Shown: piece by piece, positions 18,187 to 27,185 of the stretch | How the letters are laid out: the number at the start of each line of letters is the position of its first letter | How positions within the stretch are numbered: the first letter of the stretch is position 1 | Notes under the pieces: model-generated | Told to the model about the DNA's origin: nothing | The model's database searches: none | The model's input: only the letters and a program-made list of their open reading frames with translations | Program-made: the position numbers and the translations under genes | Assembly (NCBI RefSeq): GCF_007990775.1 | Contig: NZ_BJXB01000024.1 | Coordinates: 1-64,000, forward strand | From: Deinococcus cellulosilyticus NBRC 106333 = KACC 11606 | Lineage (GTDB): Bacteria; Deinococcota; Deinococci; Deinococcales; Deinococcaceae | Direction: 5' to 3' | DNA: 64,000 bases

Positions 18187-19193
18187 TTGCGGCCCCGGGA
18201 TTTGGCCTCGTAAAGCCCCACATTGGCCCGCTTCAGGACCTGTTCCCAGGTGGTGTCGTCTTGCGAGACCACGCTGATCCCCACGCTGCAGGTCACTTTC
18301 AGGGTGCCTTCGGGCATGGTGTAGGTCAGCTGGCTCAGACGCCGCCTCAGACGCTCTGCCAGCACCGCAGCACTGTCCAGGCGGGCATGCACGGCCAGCA
18401 CCACAAATTCCTCGCCGCTGAGTCTGGCCGTCATGTCCACGCCATGGCGGATTTCCTGCTGGACGTTGTTGGCAACCTCCCGGATCACCATGTCTCCAGC
18501 ATCATGCCCAAAACGGTCGTTGATGCGGCGGAACTCATCCACCCCGATGGTCAGGACACCAAAGCTTTCCCCGTAGCGCTTGAACCGCAGGAATTCTCCA
18601 AGCAGCAACTGGGTGAAATGCTGGCGGTTCAGGAGACCCGTGAGGGGATCAAGGATGCTTTCCTGCAAGAGTTTTTCATTCAGAGAGGTCAGTTCCTGGC
18701 TGAGCCTTTCCTGTTCCCGTTCCAGCAGAAGGCGGTGCACCTCGGCTTCGATGCTGCGTCCCAGCAGTGTGAGCAGATCCGTGTCCCAGGTCTGGTCAGG
18801 CAGGCTGGAATACAGGGCATAATGTCCGATCAACTGTCCGGCAGCGTCCAGCAGGGGAGCCCCAAAGTAGCTCTGGTAGCCTGCGGCCAGAGGATAGGTG
18901 TCATTGACTCTGCTGGCATGGCTCACCTTCTGACCGGTGTAAACTTCCGCGCAGGGCAGACCGGAAAGGTCCAGTGCGGCGTCACTGAGGTCCTGTGAAC
19001 CGTCAAAACCAGCCACCAGACGCACCTGGTTCTGGGAAACATCGATGGATTCTGCAATCAGCACGCGCTCTGCGCCAAAAAGGGTGGACATTTCGTGGGC
19101 CAGCACCTGCAGGAAGTCTCGGCTGGAGCGCTCGCCGGAGGCTTTCAGCAGACTGCGGAATACCTGTTCTGGCTGTGTGGTCATCTGTTCCAT
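18165..19193 (-). CDS. Diguanylate cyclase with N-terminal GAF domain
   Basis: A 342-aa cytoplasmic signalling enzyme that makes cyclic di-GMP. Residues ~20-165 form a GAF-like sensor domain (FGAERVLIAE, YFGAPLLDAAGQLIG), then a short coiled coil (LLEREQERLSQELTSLNEKL) links to a GGDEF domain starting at DPLTGLLNRQHF. The active-site motif is SGEEF, compatible with activity. The product-inhibition I-site RxxD is not preserved (HGVD at the right spacing), so feedback inhibition is probably reduced. The gene is single and convergent with the GMC gene. The ligand of the GAF domain is unknown. Confidence 0.9.
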   Translation of the reverse strand: MEQMTTQPEQVFRSLLKASGERSSRDFLQVLAHEMSTLFGAERVLIAESIDVSQNQVRLVAGFDGSQDLSDAALDLSGLPCAEVYTGQKVSHASRVNDTYPLAAGYQSYFGAPLLDAAGQLIGHYALYSSLPDQTWDTDLLTLLGRSIEAEVHRLLLEREQERLSQELTSLNEKLLQESILDPLTGLLNRQHFTQLLLGEFLRFKRYGESFGVLTIGVDEFRRINDRFGHDAGDMVIREVANNVQQEIRHGVDMTARLSGEEFVVLAVHARLDSAAVLAERLRRRLSQLTYTMPEGTLKVTCSVGISVVSQDDTTWEQVLKRANVGLYEAKSRGRNQVVAWV

Positions 19194-19293
19194 GATAACC
19201 GCTTTTCACCGATGTGCATGCAATTCACATGACATCAGAACCGTGTGGATCTGTGCTGGTGTGTACAGGAGGCCCAGAAAGATGAAACATCAT

Positions 19294-19319
19294 AAAAAAC
19301 CCGGACTTGCGTCCGGGGT
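19294..19319 (-). terminator. Terminator of the MocR gene
   Basis: A GC-rich stem (CCCGGAC / GTCCGGG, TTGC loop) is followed on the minus strand by TTTTTTATG, about 75 nt after the MocR stop. Confidence 0.85.
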
Positions 19320-19391
19320 AAAGAGGGTTTGGGAACTCACTCCATTCAAGGGTGCCACCAGAAGTTAAAAACCACATGAAATGATCCGAGG

Positions 19392-20804
19392 TCAAGGTGT
19401 GTTTTTCCATTCAGAAACTTGCTGGAGCACCGCAAGTCCCTGCTGGATCTGTTCCAGGGTGACTCCAGCAAAACTTAAGCGCACATGAGGACCTTGCTGC
19501 TCTGCTGGAAACCAGGGACGTCCTGCATTGATCTGAACCCCCTGTTGCAGGGCTCTGGCCACCAGGATGTCCTCGTCACAGTGCTCTGGCAGTCTGGCCC
19601 AGATGTAAAACCCTCCCCGGGGCACTGCTCCGATGGACCACCCTGACAGGTTCAGGCGCAGCAGTTTGAGCATCAGGTCCCGACGGTCTTTCAAAGATCC
19701 CCGAATGCCTTTTAAGTGTTTGTTCCACGGGGCACCCGTGACCAGTTCCAGAGCGGCTTCCTGCATCACTCCGGTGACGAACAGGTCACCCACCACCAGA
19801 GCAGTCCTGATGCGCTGCAGAAGGGGTCCATGCGCGGCAATGGCAGCAATGCGCAGGCCTGCTGCCACGGGCTTGGTCAGCGAGTACACATGAATGACCT
19901 GATCTGGAGCCAGGGTCACCAGGTGGGGGGGAGGAGGGGTGTCCATCCACAGGTCCTGTGCGGCCCCATCTTCCACGATCAGCACCCCATATTTCTTGCA
20001 GAGGGCCAGCACCTCTTTCCGACGGTGTTCAGACCAGCAGATCCCGGTGGGGTTCTGAAAGGTGGGCTGGCAGGCCAGAACTCTGGCCTGTGAGTGGCTG
20101 AGCACCTGTTCCAGCAGGTCCAGACGGATGCCCTCCTGATCCAGAGGCACCGGAATGGGTCGCATGCCACAGGCCCGCAGAATCGCCAGGGTGCCCAGAT
20201 GGCAGGGAGACTCCACCAGCACAGGAATGCCTTCTGTATGGGCCAGCACCCCGAAGATGGTGGACAGGGCCGTCTGTGCCCCCGAGGTGATCAGGGTGTT
20301 CTGCGCCTCCACCCCCAGTTGGTGGGCGAACCAGTTGCGAAGGGGCTCCAGGCCCTCAGGAGGAACCCTGTCCCAGATCAGGGGGCGTCTGGAGGCCCGC
20401 TGAATGGCTGCCGAAAGAGGCCCAGTTGGTTGCAAGGAGGCATCCAGATAGCCGCTCCCGAGGGGAATGGTTCCGGAAGGGGCAGGGGTGTACAGCGTCT
20501 GAAAATCCTGCTGCAACCCTGGGCTGGCACCAAGCAGCACCGACTGCCAGCCAAAATCAGAGGACTGGGTTACAGGGCTCTGTCGTTCAGCAACAAAAAC
20601 GCCCCTTCCGGTCCGGCTGACCACCAGACCTTCCTGAATCAGCCGGGAAATCACTTTCTGTACGGTGTTGGGGCTGGCCTGGTGTTTCTCCACCAGACTG
20701 CGGGAGGAGGGGAGAGGGTCTCCAGCTTTCAGGCCATCTTCAATCTGCTGTTTCAGCTCCTGATAAATGCGCTGGGATGAACGGCTGGAAGCTTCAGGGG
20801 TCAT
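19392..20804 (-). CDS. MocR-type regulator (GntR domain fused to aminotransferase-like domain)
   Basis: A 470-aa MocR-family regulator. Residues ~10-75 are a GntR winged helix (YQELKQQIEDGLKAGDPLPS, SPNTVQKVISRLIQEGLV); the rest is a fold-type I aminotransferase-like domain that binds PLP and an amino compound as effector. The PLP lysine lies in VYSLTKPVAAGLRIAAIAA, the motif SGAQTALSTIFG is conserved, and QPTFQNPTG is the cofactor-contact loop. It is divergent from the threonine dehydratase-like gene with only 15 nt between start codons, and their -10 boxes overlap, which is strong evidence that it controls that neighbour and itself. Confidence 0.9.
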   Translation of the reverse strand: MTPEASSRSSQRIYQELKQQIEDGLKAGDPLPSSRSLVEKHQASPNTVQKVISRLIQEGLVVSRTGRGVFVAERQSPVTQSSDFGWQSVLLGASPGLQQDFQTLYTPAPSGTIPLGSGYLDASLQPTGPLSAAIQRASRRPLIWDRVPPEGLEPLRNWFAHQLGVEAQNTLITSGAQTALSTIFGVLAHTEGIPVLVESPCHLGTLAILRACGMRPIPVPLDQEGIRLDLLEQVLSHSQARVLACQPTFQNPTGICWSEHRRKEVLALCKKYGVLIVEDGAAQDLWMDTPPPPHLVTLAPDQVIHVYSLTKPVAAGLRIAAIAAHGPLLQRIRTALVVGDLFVTGVMQEAALELVTGAPWNKHLKGIRGSLKDRRDLMLKLLRLNLSGWSIGAVPRGGFYIWARLPEHCDEDILVARALQQGVQINAGRPWFPAEQQGPHVRLSFAGVTLEQIQQGLAVLQQVSEWKNTP

Positions 20805-20806
20805 GT

Positions 20807-20843
20807 GCTATCATTGTATATGAAGAATATTGATAGCGCTATC
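20807..20843. promoter_or_regulatory. Overlapping divergent promoters with MocR-operator-like repeats
   Basis: Minus strand -10 TACAAT (20818-20813) lies 8 nt before the MocR ATG; plus strand -10 TATCAT (20809-20814) lies 5 nt before ATG 20820, so both mRNAs would be leaderless. GCTATC occurs at 20807-20812 and again at 20838-20843, 31 bp (three helical turns) apart; the second copy is half of the perfect palindrome GATAGCGCTATC (20832-20843). MocR proteins commonly bind direct repeats with such spacing. Confidence 0.6.
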
Positions 20844-21839
20844 CATCATGAGCCAGTAGCACTCCCTTTCGAAAGCTCCTGTTCAGACCAGTGGCCATCC
20901 TTTCATGAAATCCTGCAGGCCAGACAGGTGATCTCCCAGTACCTCTTCCGTACCCCCATGCTGTCCTATCCTGCACTGGACCAGTGGGTGGGCACCTCCT
21001 GCCTGATCAAACATGAAAATGCCCATGTGACCGGGGCCTTCAAGGTGCGTGGAGGCGTATATCTGCTCTCACAACTCGATCCTGCGGAACTCCAGAGGGG
21101 GGTGATTTCCTATTCCACCGGGAACCACGGTCAATCTGTCGCCTACGCAGCACGATGTCATGGGGTCAAAGCCACCATCGTGATGCCTGAGGAAGCCAAC
21201 CCCCTGAAAGTCCGCGCCATGCAGCACCTGGGTGCAGAGGTGGTTCTGCATGGCGCTCGCTTCGATGACGCCCGTGCCCATGCGGAACATCTGGCACTGC
21301 AGCACGGCTACCGCCTGATTCAGGCAGCCAACGAGCCGCGCATCATCGCCGGAGTGGGCACCATTGCACTGGAAATGCTGGAGGAAGCCCCTGACCTTGA
21401 TGTGATCCTGGTGGCCGTGGGGGGGGGAAGCAGTGCTGCTGGCACCTGTCTGGCAGTCAAAACCCTGAAGCCCTCCTGCGAGGTGATTGCCGTGCAGGCC
21501 GAGGCCTCACCTGCAGCCTGCCTGTCCTGGCAGCACCGGGAATTGCGCACCGCCAGCAATGAAACCTTTGCAGAGGGCCTCGCCACCGGAGCAGGATACG
21601 CCTTCACCCAGAGCATCATGCAGACCTGCCTTTCAGACTTTGTGCTTGTCTCAGATGCAGAAATTCAGCAGGCCATGCACCACTACCTCACAGATGCCCA
21701 CACCCTGGCAGAAGGTGCAGGTGCAGCTGCACTTGCAGGAGCCTACCGAATCCGGGAACGCCTGCAGGGCAAAAAGGTGGGCATCATTCTTTCGGGAGGA
21801 AACACCTCTCTGGACCACCTGCGCATGGTCCTCAACTGA
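20820..21839 (+). CDS. Threonine/serine dehydratase-like PLP enzyme
   Basis: A fold-type II PLP enzyme of about 339 aa that is expected to deaminate a hydroxy amino acid such as threonine or serine. The Schiff-base lysine is in NAHVTGAFKVRGG, the substrate loop is STGNHGQSVAYAA, and the PLP phosphate loop is VGGGSSAAG. It lacks the C-terminal ACT regulatory domain of biosynthetic IlvA and thus resembles catabolic or ectoine-pathway (EutB-type) dehydratases. ATG 20820 is preferred to the upstream GTG 20805 because of the -10 box. Together with the divergent MocR regulator it suggests an inducible amino acid catabolic step. The exact substrate is not settled. Confidence 0.87.
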   Translation: MKNIDSAIHHEPVALPFESSCSDQWPSFHEILQARQVISQYLFRTPMLSYPALDQWVGTSCLIKHENAHVTGAFKVRGGVYLLSQLDPAELQRGVISYSTGNHGQSVAYAARCHGVKATIVMPEEANPLKVRAMQHLGAEVVLHGARFDDARAHAEHLALQHGYRLIQAANEPRIIAGVGTIALEMLEEAPDLDVILVAVGGGSSAAGTCLAVKTLKPSCEVIAVQAEASPAACLSWQHRELRTASNETFAEGLATGAGYAFTQSIMQTCLSDFVLVSDAEIQQAMHHYLTDAHTLAEGAGAAALAGAYRIRERLQGKKVGIILSGGNTSLDHLRMVLN

Positions 21840-21841
21840 AA

Positions 21842-21862
21842 AAGACCTGCATTGCAGGTCTT
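21842..21862. terminator. Bidirectional terminator
   Basis: A perfect 9-bp stem (AAGACCTGC / GCAGGTCTT) with a 3-nt loop lies between two convergent genes; T tracts follow on both strands, longer on the minus strand. Confidence 0.8.
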
Positions 21863-21879
21863 TGATCAGGTCTTCAAGT

Positions 21880-23103
21880 TCATTTCTCGACGTACATCTG
21901 GTAATTCACGGTGCGGATGTCGGACATGGCGACCTCCACATCGTTCCACGGGACATCAAAGGTCAGCAGGGTCTGGCTGGCCTCGGTGTCCTGATTGAGC
22001 TTGCGAGGAGAGGGCTGCACCGTCTGACGCCTCGAAAAGAACAGACGGAAACGGTCATGGGTCATCAGGCAACGGGCGGTTTCCTGAGGGGAAAGCAGGC
22101 TGACCTCCGAGCACAGGATGGCAAGGTGGGCCGCTTCAGGGCAGGAGGGACGTTCCTGCAGATCGTCCAGATCCACCAGTCCGGCCCGCACCATCACCTC
22201 CAGAGACTGCAGCCTTTCTGGGAGGGGCTTGATGGTCTCAAAGCAGGCCATCACCTCCTCCAGGGGCATGATCGCCAGGAACTGGTCCTTGGCATCCAGC
22301 GATTGAGGGGCATTCACGTACAGACCCAGGTAGGTGTGCAAGCCCGGGGTGGGTGCCACCGAGTACTGGGGTTCCATGGTCGGCGTGAAGGGGGCAGGGT
22401 AAGCCACAGGCCGCCCCTGTGCCCGCCCCAGGGCTTCTTCTTCAGAATGGGCAGCCACCAGCAGGCGTCGTGTGGCATCACAGTACAGCTTGACCTCAAA
22501 AACCTGCAGTTCACTGCTCTGAGAAGGGTCAAGTTGCAAAATGTCATGCTCCAGGTGCTGAATGGAGGCCCAGGTGATGTGGGGGGTGTCCCGCCATCCA
22601 CGGGGGGTCAGAAAGGAAATCCAGAAGTCCTCACGGCTGGCATGGAACTGCAGGCGGTCAGGCTCAGGGAGTTTCTGGGAGGCAATCAGCACTTCGGGGT
22701 GGTTGCTGCACAGCAGGCTGCTCTCGAGCGGGGTGGTCATCACACAGCCCTGCACGGTGAAGTTCGCACCGACAGTGGTGGCAGGGAGAACCCGCACGAT
22801 GTCCCAGACGGCCAGCAATTCATTGACTGGAAGGTACACCATCTCCTCGGTGCGGATGCCTGAGGGAACGGCATGGAACTTCAGGAAGGGCAAGGCTGGA
22901 TTGAGTTGCCGGACTTCGGGCTCTCTCGCCTCGGTGAAGTGGTACACCGCAGTGGACAGGGCCAGAGGGGTGGTGGGGTTCTCGTGCAGATGGGCAGCAT
23001 TCAGGGTGACCCTGGCCTGATGGATGGCGTCCTGTGCGTTGTGTCCAAGGATGATCAGGGTGATCTCGGTGGCCTGTTGCAGGGTGACGGTATAGGTGTT
23101 CAT
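21880..23103 (-). CDS. Protein of unknown function with two repeated halves
   Basis: I do not recognise this 407-aa protein. It is soluble, with no signal peptide or membrane helices. Two halves look like diverged copies: the first has ILGHNAQDAIHQAR ... YLPVNELLAVWDIVRVLP ... SSLLCSNHPEVLIASQ, and the second has VAAHSEEEALGRAQ ... LAIMPLEEVMACFETIKPLP ... AHLAILCSEVSLLSPQ, with similar spacing. The start ATG 23103 follows AAAGGA with 5 nt spacing; an open extension upstream to 23244 lacks such a site. It stands alone between two terminators. Coding use is normal for the neighbourhood. Function unknown. Confidence 0.75.
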   Translation of the reverse strand: MNTYTVTLQQATEITLIILGHNAQDAIHQARVTLNAAHLHENPTTPLALSTAVYHFTEAREPEVRQLNPALPFLKFHAVPSGIRTEEMVYLPVNELLAVWDIVRVLPATTVGANFTVQGCVMTTPLESSLLCSNHPEVLIASQKLPEPDRLQFHASREDFWISFLTPRGWRDTPHITWASIQHLEHDILQLDPSQSSELQVFEVKLYCDATRRLLVAAHSEEEALGRAQGRPVAYPAPFTPTMEPQYSVAPTPGLHTYLGLYVNAPQSLDAKDQFLAIMPLEEVMACFETIKPLPERLQSLEVMVRAGLVDLDDLQERPSCPEAAHLAILCSEVSLLSPQETARCLMTHDRFRLFFSRRQTVQPSPRKLNQDTEASQTLLTFDVPWNDVEVAMSDIRTVNYQMYVEK

Positions 23104-23408
23104 GGGTGTCCTTTGATGTGCCATCAGGTCGGGAGAGGGTTCATTGGAAAACGCGCCGGAAAGTCTGTTCTGTACGTCTGATGCGGGGTTCAATTCACAG
23201 CGGGTCCAGATGAAAACACAGATGGAGCAAATCAAAAAGGACATCAGCTTTGTGGTGAGGGATCAGTCTAAGACAACGATACGGGATGGAATCCTTCAGA
23301 GTTCTTACTGAAACGCTGGCGTCTGATTTTTTCTGCAAAACCAAAAAGACCTGCCTGAAGCAGAAGATGGCTGTCAGGCAGGCAGAAATGAAGTTGGATG
23401 TCAGGAAA
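23104..23408. other. Intergenic region between unknown gene and sulP
   Basis: About 305 nt. The right part carries the sulP terminator (23343-23381). The left part must contain the promoter of the unknown gene, but no strong -35/-10 pair stands out. No small ORF is convincing. Confidence 0.35.
23343..23381 (-). terminator. Terminator of sulP
   Basis: An 8-bp stem (CTGCCTGA / TCAGGCAG) with a 15-nt loop is followed on the minus strand by GTCTTTTTGG, shortly after the SulP stop. Confidence 0.6.
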
Positions 23409-25112
23409 TCAGGAGTTCGCCTCATGGGGTGAGGCCAGGTGTTTGCGGTGCACATGGCTCCAGGCATGCTCAATGGCCTGATCGGTGTTCTCGAAGATGT
23501 GTTTGCCCTGCATGCCCAGGTCTTCCAAAAGACCCATCTTCTCCAGCAGGTCCAGGGGTTGTTTCTGGACGCCCGAAAAAAGCAGGGTGATTCCGCGCCC
23601 CTTCAATTCGTGCCAGATCGCCTCCAGGGCATGGGCTCCCGAGGCATCCAGGGTTTTGACGCGCCGCATGCGCAAAATGATCACGTCGATGTCGGTGTAA
23701 CTGGTCAGGTTTTCGATGAACCACCCGGCCACCCCGAAGAACAGGGGACCGTCCACCCGGTAAGCCAGCACCCTTTTCTGCAGCAGGTGGGGGTCAATGT
23801 TGGGATTGCTGGGCGTGTTCTGAACCACATCGATGGGCTCCAGAGACAGGCTGCGGATCATGCGCTGGATGAAGAGCACACCAGCAACGGCCAGACCGAT
23901 CTCGATGGCCAGGATCAGGTCAAAGGCAATGGTGATGATGGTGGTCACCAGCATGGTCACAAAGTCCGACTTGGTGGAACGGGCCAGTGAGCGGATGGCT
24001 TCAAATTCCAGCATCCGGTAGGCGGTCACCATCAGGATGCCTCCCAGCACAGCCAGGGGAATCACCGAAGCGTATTTGCCCAGGAAGAGCACCACCACCA
24101 GCAGGAACAGGGCATGAATCACGCCCACCATGCGGGTCTGGCCGCCACTGCGCACGTTGACTGCCGTGCGGGCAATGGCTCCGGTGGAGGGAATCCCACC
24201 AAAAAACGGAGCGGCAAACATGGCAATGCCCTGCCCAATCAGTTCCCGGTCCGGGTCATGGTGGTCTTTGAGGGTCATGCCATCTGCGACCACTGCAGAG
24301 AGCAGGCTTTCCAGGGCACTGAGCACCGCCACCGCCAGGGCTGCAGAGAACAGCACGTTCAGGTCAGACCACTGCATCTGGGGCAGGGTGGGGGAGGGCA
24401 GACTGCTGGGAATGGCCCCGATTCTGGGCACATCAAGCTGCAGAATGAGACTGAGCCCGGTGACCACCAGCAGGGCCACAATGCTGCCCGGAATTTTCTT
24501 GGAGACTCTGGGCCAGACCAGCACAATGGCGACCGTCAGGGCAGTCAGACCCACCGGGGTCCACTGCGGAGACTGGGCAAAACGCTGAAGCACTTCTGCG
24601 CTTGACCTCAGAATGCTCTCTCCAGACGTGGCTTTCAGGCCCAGAAAGGACGGCAACTGTTGCAAAAAGATGATCACGGCAATGCCATTGGTGAACCCGG
24701 TGATCACCGGCCAGGGAATCAGATTGACCATTCGCCCAATGCGCAGCAGGCCAAAAAGCAGCAGCAGGACCCCTGCCATCAGGCCCACCACGAAGACTTT
24801 TTCCAGTCCGAACTGGGCAATCACTGGAATCAGCACCACCGTCATGGCTCCAGTGGGCCCGGTGATCTGGTAACGGGACCCACCAAAAACGCTGGCCAGA
24901 ATTCCGGCAATGATCGCAGTGATCAGTCCTGCTGTGGCCCCTGCGCCACTGGTCACCCCAAATGCCAGGGCAAGAGGGAGGGCCACCACCCCCACGGTCA
25001 GGCCAGAAAGCAGGTCCTGCTGGAAACTCCTGCTGTTGTACCCTTGCAATTCCTTCTTCCAGGCTGGAAAGGGGTTCAACACCGACCAGAAAGAGGAAAC
25101 TTTCACACCCAT
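23409..25112 (-). CDS. SulP-family anion transporter with STAS domain
   Basis: A 567-aa inner membrane transporter of the SulP/SLC26 family, which carries sulfate, bicarbonate or similar anions. The N-terminal part has about 12-14 hydrophobic segments and the family opening QQDLLSGLTVGVVALPLALAFG. GIPSTGAIARTAVNVRSGG is a conserved core signature. The C-terminal ~110 residues form a cytoplasmic STAS domain (IDVIILRMRRVKTLDASGAH). ATG 25112 is preceded by GGAG 8 nt upstream; an in-frame extension of 17 codons is possible. The substrate is not evident. It is not in an operon with the following metal transporter genes because a terminator separates them. Confidence 0.9.
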   Translation of the reverse strand: MGVKVSSFWSVLNPFPAWKKELQGYNSRSFQQDLLSGLTVGVVALPLALAFGVTSGAGATAGLITAIIAGILASVFGGSRYQITGPTGAMTVVLIPVIAQFGLEKVFVVGLMAGVLLLLFGLLRIGRMVNLIPWPVITGFTNGIAVIIFLQQLPSFLGLKATSGESILRSSAEVLQRFAQSPQWTPVGLTALTVAIVLVWPRVSKKIPGSIVALLVVTGLSLILQLDVPRIGAIPSSLPSPTLPQMQWSDLNVLFSAALAVAVLSALESLLSAVVADGMTLKDHHDPDRELIGQGIAMFAAPFFGGIPSTGAIARTAVNVRSGGQTRMVGVIHALFLLVVVLFLGKYASVIPLAVLGGILMVTAYRMLEFEAIRSLARSTKSDFVTMLVTTIITIAFDLILAIEIGLAVAGVLFIQRMIRSLSLEPIDVVQNTPSNPNIDPHLLQKRVLAYRVDGPLFFGVAGWFIENLTSYTDIDVIILRMRRVKTLDASGAHALEAIWHELKGRGITLLFSGVQKQPLDLLEKMGLLEDLGMQGKHIFENTDQAIEHAWSHVHRKHLASPHEANS

Positions 25113-25251
25113 CGATTTACTCCGAGAGTAGTACTCATTACTCAATTGTCCGTCTGCATACAATTTTCGTCCAGGGTTGATGGACCCTGACGGGCAACAT
25201 GGAGCAGCTTTGACTGGAAATCGCGCAAAGTTTAGAGCACGGGGTCCAAGG

Positions 25252-25273
25252 AAAAACCCCCGGAAACCGGGGG
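25252..25273 (-). terminator. Terminator of the metal ABC transporter operon
   Basis: CCCCCGG-TTT-CCGGGGG followed by TTTTTCC on the minus strand, 20 nt after the stop of the small gene 25294-25509. Confidence 0.9.
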
Positions 25274-25293
25274 CGTGAAGGGAGTTGATGGGA

Positions 25294-25509
25294 TCAACGC
25301 TGGGGTGGAATCACATCCACATCCACGGTGCGTCCGCTCTTGATGGTGGCCCGGGTGTGCTGCCTGGAGGCAGATTGCGGTGCTGTGGGTTGACGCGCAC
25401 TTTTGAACATCCGCCAGATGCTGACCACCTGACGGTAGACCTGGAGCCACACCTGCAGGGTGCGTCTGAACCGGAAATAAGCTGCTTTTGTTTTGCGCCA
25501 CAAGCTCAT
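25294..25509 (-). CDS. Small basic hypothetical protein at the end of the metal ABC operon
   Basis: A 71-aa frame, very rich in Arg/Lys and aromatic residues in its first half (YFRFRRTLQVWLQVYRQVV) and ending VDVDVIPPQR. It lies 42 nt after the permease gene on the same strand and directly before the operon terminator, so it is transcribed with the transporter. No signal peptide or clear membrane segment; the amphipathic N-terminal half could lie on the membrane. The ribosome site is weak. It matches no family I know; it may be a small accessory protein or not translated at all. Confidence 0.5.
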   Translation of the reverse strand: MSLWRKTKAAYFRFRRTLQVWLQVYRQVVSIWRMFKSARQPTAPQSASRQHTRATIKSGRTVDVDVIPPQR

Positions 25510-25551
25510 GGACTCATGATCTGGTTTTTGTGGGTGAGGATGATGTGCCTC

Positions 25552-26397
25552 TCAGGCCGCAGCCAGAACCCGTTTTCTCAGGCGCAGCAGGCCATACTTG
25601 GGTGCGAACACCAGGGCGATCACAAACAGAATGGTTTGCAGAACCACAATGCATCCGCCTGTGGAAGCGTCCAGAAAGTAACTCAGGTAGGTGCCGAACA
25701 CACTGCTGAACACACCACTGGCCACGGCCCAGACCAGCATGCGGTCAAAACGGTCTGTGAGCAGGTAGGCAATGGCTCCCGGAGTGATCAGCATGCTGAT
25801 CACAAGAATGATGCCCACGGTCTGCAGGCTCGCCACAATGGTGAGGGCCAGGAGGGTGAGGAGGGCATAGTACAGGTAGGTGGTGTTCAGTCCAATGCTT
25901 CTGGCATGGGTGGGGTCAAAGCAGAACAGCAGAAAGTCTTTGCGCTTCAGGAGAATCACCAGCAGGGCAAAACCACCGATGATCACGGTCTGCAGGATGT
26001 CTGCAGTGGTGATCCCCAGCACATTCCCGAACAGGATGTGCGACAGGTGCACATCGCTCGGGGTCACCGAGATCAGGACCAGACCCAGAGCAAAGAGCCC
26101 GGTGAAGACCACCCCCATCACGGTGTCTTCCTTGATGCGGGAGTGGGCCTTGATGAAACCAATGGCAATCACCGATCCCAGGCCAAACACGAAAGCACCC
26201 AGGGCAAAAGGAGCCCCCACCACGTAGGAGAGGACCACGCCGGGCAGCACAGAGTGGGATACCGCGTCCCCCATCAGGGACCAGCCTTTGAGGGTCACAA
26301 AGCAGGACAGCACAGCACACACTGCGCCCACCAGAGCGGACACCAGCATGGCTTTGACCATGAAGTCATATTGCAAAGGAGCAAGCAGGTCGGTCAT
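25552..26397 (-). CDS. Manganese/zinc ABC transporter permease
   Basis: A 281-aa inner membrane permease of the MntB/ZnuB family (ABC-3). It shows eight or so hydrophobic segments and the family phrases GWSLMGDAVSHSVLPGVVL and ISMLITPGAIAYLL. ATG 26397 lies 1 nt after the ATPase stop (TGAAATG) and has GGAG 6 nt upstream, which makes it preferable to an upstream extension to 26538. It forms the channel of the system with the ATPase and binding protein upstream; a cysteine-less metal path is usual. Manganese is favoured by the MntR-like box before the operon, but zinc or iron is possible. Confidence 0.92.
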   Translation of the reverse strand: MTDLLAPLQYDFMVKAMLVSALVGAVCAVLSCFVTLKGWSLMGDAVSHSVLPGVVLSYVVGAPFALGAFVFGLGSVIAIGFIKAHSRIKEDTVMGVVFTGLFALGLVLISVTPSDVHLSHILFGNVLGITTADILQTVIIGGFALLVILLKRKDFLLFCFDPTHARSIGLNTTYLYYALLTLLALTIVASLQTVGIILVISMLITPGAIAYLLTDRFDRMLVWAVASGVFSSVFGTYLSYFLDASTGGCIVVLQTILFVIALVFAPKYGLLRLRKRVLAAA

Positions 26398-26398
26398 T

Positions 26399-27175
26399 TC
26401 AGTCTCCAAGCGCCACTCTTGGCGCGGATTGCACAATCCTCGGTTGCAGCAGGTGCTGTGCTCCAAAGACCTGGGCAATGTTCTCTGGCGTGAAGACCTC
26501 TGTGGTTCTGCCATGGGCAAAGACGGTCTGGTGGGCAATCAGAGCCACCTCGTCACAGAAGGCTTCAATGGATTCCAGGTGGTGGGTGGAAATCAGGATG
26601 GTGTGCCCCAGAGCCTTGAGGTCTTTCAGAAGCCCGGTGATGAGTTCTTCAGTGGTGGCGTCAACCCCGCTGAAAGGCTCGTCCAGCAGCAATACGGTGG
26701 CTTCCTGGGCCAGGGCACGGGCCACAAACACCCGTTTTTTCTGGCCACCAGAGAGTTCGCCAATCTGGCGGTCCTTGAATTCCAGCAGGTTGACCCGTTT
26801 CAGGGCCTGCTGGACCATTTCGCGGTCCTTGCGTGAAGGGGTGCGCAGCAGGCCCATCCGGCCATAGCGGCCCATCATCACCACGTCCCAGACCGTGACC
26901 GGGAAATTCCAGTCCACATCTTCGCTCTGCGGAACGTAAGCCACCACACCCTGCTTCTGGGCATCCCGGATGGGGTGCCCATTGATGCGGATGTCCCCGG
27001 AGTAGGGCTTCAGCAGGCCCATGATTGATTTGAACAGGGTGCTCTTGCCACTGCCGTTCATGCCGATCAGGCCACAGATGGTTCCAGAACGCAATTTCAG
27101 GTTGGCATTGACCAGGGCATGGTGTCCGTTGGGGTAAACGATGGAAACGTTTTGCACTTCGATGCGGTGGGACAT
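26399..27175 (-). CDS. Manganese/zinc ABC transporter ATP-binding protein
   Basis: The cytoplasmic ATPase of the metal importer, 258 aa. Walker A is GMNGSGKST (about residues 38-46), the signature motif is LSGGQKKRVFVARAL, and Walker B is LLLDEPFSGVD, followed by a switch His in ISTHH. The variation LSGGQKKRV is common in metal-type (family 3) ATPases. The gene lies 10 nt after the binding-protein gene and 1 nt before the permease gene in the same operon. Confidence 0.94.
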   Translation of the reverse strand: MSHRIEVQNVSIVYPNGHHALVNANLKLRSGTICGLIGMNGSGKSTLFKSIMGLLKPYSGDIRINGHPIRDAQKQGVVAYVPQSEDVDWNFPVTVWDVVMMGRYGRMGLLRTPSRKDREMVQQALKRVNLLEFKDRQIGELSGGQKKRVFVARALAQEATVLLLDEPFSGVDATTEELITGLLKDLKALGHTILISTHHLESIEAFCDEVALIAHQTVFAHGRTTEVFTPENIAQVFGAQHLLQPRIVQSAPRVALGD

Positions 27176-27185
27176 GGCTTCTCCT

